Shown here: piece after piece, positions 56,101 to 64,000 of the stretch
How positions within the stretch are numbered: the first letter of the stretch is position 1
Layout: the number at the start of each line of letters is the position of its first letter
NCBI GenBank assembly: GCA_030435675.1
Contig: CM059624.1
Location: forward strand, 2,752,769-2,816,768
From: Steinernema hermaphroditum
Taxonomy: Eukaryota > Nematoda > Chromadorea > Rhabditida > Steinernematidae
Direction: 5' to 3'
DNA: 64,000 bases
Made by a program: the position numbers and the translations under genes
The notes under the pieces: generated by a model
Told to the model about the DNA's origin: nothing
The model's input: only the letters and a program-made list of their open reading frames with translations
Databases searched by the model: none

Positions 56101-57426
56101 GATGGGCTGCGGTGACACCGATGACCTCGTCTATCTGCATCGCGCATTCCAGAAGACTCCTGAAATCAAGTATGTGGGGCCGAAAGCACAGAACGGTACG
56201 TCTGAAACGGCTTTATGCAAAAATGGCATTTGAATTAGATTTGTTTCTGACAATTAAGGCTCGATAGTTCCATATGAATCTTTAAATCCATGTGCGCCGT
56301 TATCTCTAAACATTTGCGCAGCGAACAGCAAACATCGGACGAGGCACATAATATTCATGTTTCAAGTTTTATTTTATGAAATCGACATTGATACAATGTG
56401 TGACACCCCATTATTTGCCCGCTCTGGACGCGGTTATTCGTGGTTTCGCGATATCGGCCATGGCTGATTGCACCTGGCAAGGTTGATTGCCATGGCAAGC
56501 ACATAAGATTGAGAAAGTCATTTCAATTGAATGCCATGGAAAACCCTACACCGTTTACATTGCTTGTGTAAACCATCAAAACAGACAGTTGGGACAGGAG
56601 CCCTGACTCCGGTGCCTCAAATCCCAAACAGCAGTTAACACCACTCGAAAAAACATGTTGAGAAGAGTCTCTGAAGGATCTAATTCCTAAAAGAAAGAAG
56701 AACCCAAAATTCTTCAATGAAAACCTGGCGAACCTGTGTCATCAAAAATCCCAATTGATCATCAAAAGAATAGAGGAAGAGTGCGCTATCCACCTAACTT
56801 GTCCAACCATTCCAATTCCATACTTCATGAACATTTTTGCTGGAATGAGTTGAAAGGCCTTCTGAGTACCAACCTTCAGCAAGATTATACGGCTATAAGT
56901 GTAGGTTAGGCTGTTTGCTTGGGTCTACCATCGTGCGCGATTCCACTTTAATGAGTTGACACCCTTAAGACGGATATTTTAGTACCTTTTCCGCTATTCT
57001 GCTCTTGACCATTCCCATGTGTTTCTTTACTGCTTCACGGTACCGAACTTGCATATAAACATGAAAGACAGAACTGTAACAACTGCAATGACGGCGTGCC
57101 AAAAGGCGCTCTGTTTGCCGAGAGTATCTTCTATTCGGCAGCGCACTATCACTCGATAAATTGCCTGGTCGTAGGCGTAGGTGTAGGATATTATAGACGT
57201 AGGTGCGTCCGTCGCATTGCAGAATTCATGTTTGCATTGGGCGGTCTTTGGCTGTTGCAATCGTATATTAAGTATTACAGATCTGGAGGTCTTCGTAGTC
57301 GTTCGCTCTTTGCATGACCGTCTGCTGCCTTTATTCTACCCTTTGGTTGACTTTTGAGATTTGCTTTTCGCATTTGAAGCGCGGGGTGGTCGACTGCACC
57401 AATGGTCATTCTGAAATCTTCTTAGG
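56101..57426. repeat. 5' flank of CUB gene 2, duplicated from CUB gene 1
   Basis: 56777-56905 matches about 49025-49165 (GTGCGCTATCCACCTAACTT), and 57090-57430 matches about 49370-49980. The tandem duplication therefore includes at least 1 kb upstream of the CUB genes. No gene recognised. Confidence 0.65.
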
Positions 57427-60400
57427 ATGCTTCCTTCACAGTTTCTTCTCATATTCCTGACAACTGTACCCTGCCTTATTTCTGGTGACATCCAGTTCAC
57501 CGAGTGCCCCAAGAACTCTGGTAAATCGGTCAATTTAACCATACCCCCAAATGGAGTGACCGGGATTCGCTCCCATGACTGGCCGAATTCGATGACAGGT
57601 TTTTATGGCAAATTACTCTTTGGAACATGTGGATTCGACATCAAAGTATGTCATGAGCCTTCACGATTAGCTGATAGAATGTGTGTTCAGGGCACTTCGA
57701 ATCAAACCGTCGCCGCGTTCTTTACAAACGCCCATTTCTACTACAGTACACCCTCGCTGGATGGGTCCGTCGACACTAACGACAGAAACTTTGTGCACAC
57801 GATGAATGGTGGCGAAATCTCTTTTGAGGCCAGGGGGGCTTTCGTTGATAGTACTATGTGCTATTGGTGGGGTTTCGAAGCGATCGTCGGCGCATATGGT
57901 ATGAAACACTGTGGGCGCCTGGATGACGTTCACTTTAGACAACGAAAACATGTGTCCTTTTGAGAGTGATGCAGTGGTGGAAGTGGACGACAGCGCTCCA
58001 AGAGTCATCGCTTCTCAGTGGTACTTTGATGACGAGTAGGTCACCTGAATCAGAGCAATTCTGTATTTAAACATTTAGTTCTGCGACCCTCCCCCAGAGA
58101 AAGTGTCAATGGACGTTCGCCCCCAAAGCAGGCTATAAGCTCAAGATTGCTTTTTCTGTCTTCATCATCAATGCCACCGATGAGTCTGTTCGCCTCTACG
58201 AAGACGCCCACCCTGTCTTCAATCTTGGAAGGTAGATCATTCTTCTGACTGTCTATCCTTAGAGATGCATTTCAGCTCCGAAGAGCTTCCTTCCCGTGTA
58301 TTCTACACGGAAAAGAACTTCCCTTTCCACTCGTTTCCGGGCTGTCGTCAGCGCTTTTCCACTCGATGTCAAACCAGGTATTCTTTGAGGATATGGTGAT
58401 TCACTTGAAGTAAACAATCTTAGATGAAACTGAGTACTGTAATGCGAACAGGACTATAACTCTTGATGACGGTCTTACATTCGGAAATCGGAACAGAGTG
58501 ACGCAGTTATTCAAACCATATGGGAACAGTCAGGTACGCGACAGGGTAAACGGGGCTGTTTGAGCAGATCACTCATTAGGAATGCAACTTTTACGTCAAC
58601 TCCGTGCCTGGAAACGAAGTTCAGTTGTCTCTTTCTACCATAGACATCGAGGACTGCTGTGATTCTCTGACCATTGAAACACCATCGGCCACGGGCAACT
58701 TCTCGTAAGTTGTGATACATCGCTTGCGCGCTAACAGAAACGCAGAAACCCTAAAGATGCTCATTCGGGTGCCGTCTACTCGACAGTCGGCGCTGAAGTG
58801 GCGACAATTCGCTGGAAGAGTGACGGCAACTACGGTCGCGCTGGATTCAAATTTTATGCACAGTTGCTTGGTAAGTCCATTGAGTTGACTTATTTATGCA
58901 AATCTTCATGTTATACAGACTGTAAATGCAAGGGAGAGAAGGTGATCAACTTGAGTAAGGACTACAATCGCGTGTCTATCAGTCCTTCGCGCACCAGCAA
59001 CTACTGCCACGGCATGGATTGCCAGTGGGCGGTAAGCTACCACTTCTTCTTGATGGGACCCGATCCTGGATAAAAAAGGTGTTTTAAAACTTGAAAGCTT
59101 GTGTACCGTGCTTTCGAGAAAATTTGCTGAAATCATGTTCTCCGAAAACGTGACATTTTCCGCGAAATGGCAAAAAATAGACAAAAAACGGGTGTCCAGC
59201 GCAGGGCAGAGTTTGTCCCTAAAACTAAGAGGTTTTCCAACAATAATTAGTTTCCTGGGAATCTTCGTAGTTTTCAGGAAACAGGTTTTCGGGCGCATTA
59301 TGAACACTGCTGTCTACTTGCTGGTCTGTCGGTCCCGACACGACTTCAATGTAGGTTACGACCGTAGTTCCCGCGTGTTCTGTGCACTTATCCAATCTAA
59401 GTGACTGGGCTTATTCGACTCGGTAGAAGAAACTCAGCAAAATGTTGCCCACCGCAGACATGCACGCCACGTATTGTGTCCAAAAAGGATGCGCATTTCG
59501 TACAAATCGGGCCGGAACCGATGCTATAACACATTTGGACCCTAAGACCTCTTCTTCGGAACTTGGGTTTTTGAAAAGCCGACTTCACCATCATGCTCAC
59601 ACTTTCAAACTCTCAATCGGCACACACACTTCCACAAGTCTTAAGACACTTTTTTTATTCATGACCAAGTCCCTTTTTATTTTTATTTATTTTAAAACAC
59701 TTTAAACAGCGGGTTCGTAATTATCGTCTGTTCAGATCTCTGCACCGAAAAACAACATGGTCATCCTTGATATAAGTGCATTCTTGCGAGGCGAGTGTTA
59801 TTCAAACACGAATGGATTAGGCGATTCACTGGAAATATCTGACGGCACCAGAACATACAAGTAGACGTTCAATTGCTATTGCCTCACATATTCTTCTTAT
59901 AGACCCCAATGTGCAGCCGATGTTCTCCCGTTCTACAACAAGAATCTGTCAATAAACTTCGAAAGTTCCGACAAGTTCGTCACGAATCAATACGAAAACG
60001 GCAACGTTGATATAAAGGCATCATACGTCGATCGTAAGTTTGCCACGCACTACCATAATACCTTCCGCTCAATCTAGTCGTATCGCTGAGGAGCAAGAAT
60101 ACAGTGCGGTTCATCAACGACTCAGCCGACTCCGTTCTCTTCTCGAGCGCCTCTTTAAAGTACCGGTTCTCAAGTGTCACCTTCACTTTGTCTAAGGAAC
60201 TCTCTTCCAAAAAACTTCAGCTCTACGTCATTTCCACGGAAGACAGCATAGACATTGACACCGTTTTAATTATGGATGGAGACCTAAGCCATGCGGTATC
60301 TGCAATTTCCAATTACGATCTTCTCAATAACGCAACCGTCACGGGTCCCATCACGTCCACAACAGGCAACATCACAGTCCTGCTTGCATATGCCTCCCCC

Positions 60401-61795
60401 GTTCGATACAGCGCTGCAATGTTTCTAAAGGTCTACGATGGTATGATTACTTGATCTATTCAATTGATTGGAGTTTTCAGATTCCCGGGATTGCTCCGAC
60501 GCGGATAGTGTTTTTAGTGCGCCGCCACACGGTGACACTCTTCAGACGACCTACACTGTGGAAAGCCAAAATTCGAAACTTCTCGTTTGTCCCATTACGA
60601 TTCTGTCACTGCCTGGGTCATTCGGCGATGCGATGAATTTTGGAATCAACGACATTCAGGTGGGAAGAAGCATCAGTAGATGTACTTTTGGACTCTTTCA
60701 GGGGACGGACAAGAGCGTCAAAGTACTACCGGGAACGGACCACAACGCGAATCCGTTCTACGAAGTAAGGTGAGTAATGTTAATTAACTAAAGCAAAAAT
60801 TTGTATACCGCCTTATACCGGACCTATTCTTGCATTGCATGGACACATTATGTGCGTTGGATGTGGGTATAAGCGGACGATAATAGGCCTTTCAAGTTAA
60901 CGTTGATGGCTATCTGTGTTCTAATTTGCAACTCGCAGCGGACCTAACATAGAGATCGAACAAGGTACTCTTATTAGATGTTTTGTCTGCTTCTAAGTCT
61001 AAAGCATTGCTCTTCTTCTCTTCTCTACTTCTATGCAACTCGTCGAAGCGTTTCTTCCTTTTACCATTGCATTGGTCTCTTTTCAAGCTTAACTTCTTTC
61101 ATTGTGCCTGAATTAAGGCACAGACCACCGTTCGACGAGTCAATCAAAACGTACAGTAACATCGTTCAATTTCAGCAAGAGTACTTTAAATCTTTGGGGT
61201 CCGACTTCCCTATACGGCGAGATTTTCACCATCCTTCTTCCAGTTGAGACAATCCTCAATTTCTCGATCAGCAAAACACAGAGTAAATTGCCACTTTCGC
61301 CTTATTCACTTAATGTATCGTTTAGTTCCTCGTGATGCAATAAGCATTGATTACTACGTCCACAAGATGGGCATCTTCATGACGCCCAACTACCCAAACG
61401 GCGGTTGTTCCAAGGAAGGCCTTACCTCCCGATCGCTCAAAGTCATCGATTATGGGAGTGCCGACAATACGTTCAAAGCGAAATTCGAAGTTTTTGGAAA
61501 TCTCTCGCCATCCTCGTCACTCCATGTGCTTGCGAACAAAAAAGTCGTCCTGAAGTACGTTATGACCACTTGATTCAAAATTAGAGAGATGGATTTTAGT
61601 GCGACGTCCGAAACGAAACTGCAGTCGTCCTACGACACCGGCTACGCAAGTGTGGTCAGCTTTGAGTATAGTGGACCCGAAAGTGAAAAGGGATTCTTCA
61701 TCCGATACGAATTAATCCCATCACCGAAATCATCCCATCTCTCGATTTCCGCAGTTCTTGAGTTGAACATGACTGTGAGTAACCTCATTGTATGA
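57427..61795 (+). pseudogene. Multi-CUB-like domain gene 2 (38-bp deletion in exon 4)
   Basis: Tandem paralogue of 49977-54050 with the same 16-exon plan. Exon 1 (57427-57898) is longer and holds a first Cys-rich segment (IQFTECPKNSG, LLFGTCGFDIKVC, DRMCVQG) missing from paralogue 1. Exon 4 (from about 58275) lacks 38 bp relative to paralogue 1, shifting the frame so that TGA is met at the start of exon 5. Later exons remain open and well conserved: DSLEISDGTRTY, TVLIMDGDLSH, MGIFMTPNYPNG, GFFIRYELI, with a hydrophobic C terminus ending VSNLIV. Either it is a young pseudogene, or the base-level sequence here is wrong, or splicing avoids the lesion. A secreted, possibly lipid-anchored product would be expected from an intact allele. 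Confidence 0.65.
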
Positions 61796-61998
61796 CTTCA
61801 CCTATCTAAATATAAATGACTTAATTATGCACATTCATGGTGTGGCTGCAGAGACTCTAATGAAGGGTTGATGGCTCGGACGACCCGGCTCGCATCTCTC
61901 GCATCAAACACAGAACGTAGTAAGGCATCGGAATCAGGGCTGTGTACACTATCGACGTCCAGACTCTTGATTCTCAACTCGCCACACTCGCATAGCCG

Positions 61999-62262
61999 GT
62001 CCCCGGACATTTGCTCCCCAGAAATTGGTCCTATAACGATATAATACAGGCGGCGTTGTTGTGACTGTGGTTTACTAACGTGCCGCGAATTTTGCTCTTT
62101 GTGTCGTCCTTCTTTACGATCCTTAAATTGCTTAAATTTGAATTCGTAATTGGTCCTGCACTTTTCGAGTGTTAGAAAAAGACCTATATTTTCCCGTTTT
62201 ATTTTACAGTAAACTTTTTCTCGCAAATGTCTGGGGCGCAAATGTCCTAGTACTGCATAGCC
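61999..62262. mobile_element. Short relative of the fold-back element
   Basis: It begins with CCGGACATTTGCTCCCCAG and ends with CGCAAATGTCTGGGGCGCAA followed by ATGTCCTAGTACTG, the same termini as the 15-bp arrays at 54545 and 55541, with one or two units each. About 190 bp of unrelated interior. Confidence 0.6.
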
Positions 62263-62328
62263 CTAATCGGGGCATTCTTATCATGCTTCCATAGAACGAT
62301 TCATTTATGCTCTTCACTATAAATCATT

Positions 62329-63771
62329 TCACCATTTTCTGCCAGAAACTCGATTACTGTTCTTAATATCGTCATTGATAGTCTCAATGATCGGTTTATA
62401 GATCACATCCGCCGCTCGACTGCCCCAAATAAAGTCCATATGGTTGAAATCGTCCAAACGATTGCTTTCCTTTAGATACTGCGGATTCAATTTTCGTCTT
62501 TCGACTCTTCGTCCATTAGGCAATATGCCCTCAATGATATCTGTCGTGTCGGCGAGCCAATCCTTGTCGCTCCAATAAAGATACATGTCCACTTTGATGT
62601 TGCTGATATCATAGAAAAGAGTATCAGACTGGAAATACAGACGTTTTTTTGGAAAATGCGCGTGTCTTACGGTTCTGTAGCGCTTGTAATTCTCATCATA
62701 GCCATAGTCATATTTGCCGAACCTCCCACTTTTGACCATTTGAATCCAGTGGAGCACGTTTTTGAGAGAAGTCCCAGATGGGGTATGGGCGACGTAAACA
62801 GGCGTCCTTGTCCTGTTAAGCTGGCTACTATCCGGACCGGCAATGGCGAACATCGCATGGCTACACATATGGCGGCCGATGCTGTCTTCGCAGACCTTCT
62901 TGGCGATCTTTCTGACCATGTATGGGAGAGTGAATTCTCCGTGTGGCATCACTTTCAAGGCGTCGACGAGCAAAGGAGCGTCGATAAGCGATCTGACAAT
63001 TCCTTTGATGGAGCTGACGGTGACGACCGGGGCCAGCGCGAAGAATTTCTTGATCTGTGGGGATTGGGTCAGTGTGAAGCACGTGAAGGGTTACCTTTCG
63101 AGAGAACGAAGGATCTTCCGATAGTTTGGCGAACATGGTTAAGGTGCCTTGTGAGTGGCCAACGTAGTAGAGATGGTCCTGCCCAGTGCGGTACAGGACC
63201 ATGTCGATCATTGATGGAAGATCGTATTTGATGTGTTCGTCAATGCTAAACATAAATAGTGGTAGTGAGTCAATGAAAGCTCTACCTGAAGTCCCAGAAC
63301 GCCTTGTCGTCGGAAGGAATGTACTTATGAGTCTTTCCATATCTGTTCCCGCGCAGATTCCCCATCCAAACATCGAATCCAGCGTCTGCAAACAGGAAAG
63401 CGGCCGACTGGTGGGGCAGATTAACGACCCAATTGGAGCTGTCACACTCGAGGCCATGCTGAAGGAAGATCACAGGTCGCTTTTCACCTCTCCTGGCTAA
63501 ATGTTGAATAGTAGGGCTTTATAGGGTGACATACGAGGTCGACCATTTCGGCCATGAGGAATACGATGCAGCTCGATTGCATATCCATCTTCGGTATTGA
63601 CGAACACAGTCTCGTCAGGATAACCCCAGTACCGGATTATTTGAATCTAGGCCACCTGTGAGGAGAAGCGTTTTCAGAACATACCGTATCCATTGTGACT
63701 TCAGGGTCATTATAAGCTGTAGCCACAGCGACGAGGATCATAAGACAGAGCATGCTTATGACGGCCGCCAT
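62329..63771 (-). CDS. Acid lipase-type alpha/beta hydrolase, lipase 2
   Basis: Six exons (63771-63685, 63646-63535, 63496-63286, 63245-63095, 63054-62671, 62628-62329) encode 414 residues in phase, with intron positions as in lipase 1. Signal peptide [19 protein letters not shown]. Motifs: [43 protein letters not shown] (nucleophile Ser), [15 protein letters not shown] (Asp), FNHMDFIWG (His): a complete triad. The C terminus is slightly longer than in lipase 1 ([10 protein letters not shown]). It is a lysosomal/gastric lipase-like enzyme, probably acting on dietary or stored neutral lipid. Confidence 0.92.
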
Positions 63772-64000
63772 GATGACAGTGAATCTTCATTCCTTCGGTT
63801 GGTTAATTTATAAGCTCATTTATGCTCTGGAACGTTTATTTTTGCGTGGGGGTTCATGCCGCACATGTCGCCTTCTTCCTTCTCCTGGAAAGCGTTTTAT
63901 TGGAAATTCGTATGCAATAAAGGCATCGTAGCGTTGCGTATCGCCCACATTTTCTGAGTAGGATGTGCAGGGGATAAATTCGATTGCCATGAATTATAAG
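63772..64000. promoter_or_regulatory. 5' flank of lipase 2
   Basis: Upstream DNA of the minus-strand lipase. AATTTATAAGC at about 63806 reads GCTTATAAATT on the minus strand, a plausible TATA box about 35 nt before the ATG. No other gene seen. Confidence 0.35.

Noticed and set aside
1..64000. Bacterial features such as operators, CRISPR arrays or ribosome binding sites
   Set aside because: Spliced genes and eukaryotic tRNAs and protein families throughout; no CRISPR-like spacer array is present.

Overview
The window is nuclear DNA of a nematode. The support is 38-48 nt introns, TTTCAG/TTTTAG 3' splice sites, acceptors lying a few bases before ATG as in trans-splicing, closely spaced co-oriented genes, F-box and CUB-like families, DEG/ENaC channels and a centromeric histone closest to nematode HCP-3. 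Species cannot be named. Gene models were spliced by eye. Nearly all keep phase across every junction, which is the main internal check.

Layout. 0-6.1 kb: fold-back element, a CHH/ITP-type neuropeptide gene, a saposin-like gene and a divergent pair of unknown paralogues. 6.6-9.2 kb: F-box gene with an exact 946-bp tandem duplication. 9.4-10 kb: two tRNA-Ala. 10.2-15.5 kb: possible operon of ESCO-type cohesin acetyltransferase, Flower-like membrane protein and SWEET transporter. 15.7-31.2 kb: minus-strand VPS54 (GARP subunit); its largest intron contains a complete DEG/ENaC gene on the plus strand and a tRNA-derived SINE. 33-38.8 kb: tRNA-Ala, M14 procarboxypeptidase and its inverted pseudogene, second CHH/ITP-type gene (inverted relative to the first), Tc1 fragment, a 310-codon reading frame. 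40-44.6 kb: decaying PLA2-like cluster and an acid-lipase-type gene. 45.4-47.8 kb: centromeric H3 gene. 50-61.8 kb: two tandem multi-CUB genes separated by a fold-back transposon with minisatellite arms. 62.3-63.8 kb: second lipase.

The most unusual object is at 45448-47744. What looks like a satellite is twelve in-frame repeated exons, eight long (135 or 147 nt) and four short (60-63 nt), with 43-48 nt introns, spliced onto a CENP-A/HCP-3-type histone fold. The predicted 564-residue protein is about 80% exon-repeat tail. All fourteen exons are phase-compatible without a stop.

Functionally the genes are mixed: vesicle tethering (VPS54), cohesion (ESCO) and centromere identity (CenH3), ion and sugar transport, and many secreted products (neuropeptides, saposin, PLA2, lipases, carboxypeptidase, CUB proteins). 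Local duplication followed by decay is the repeated theme.
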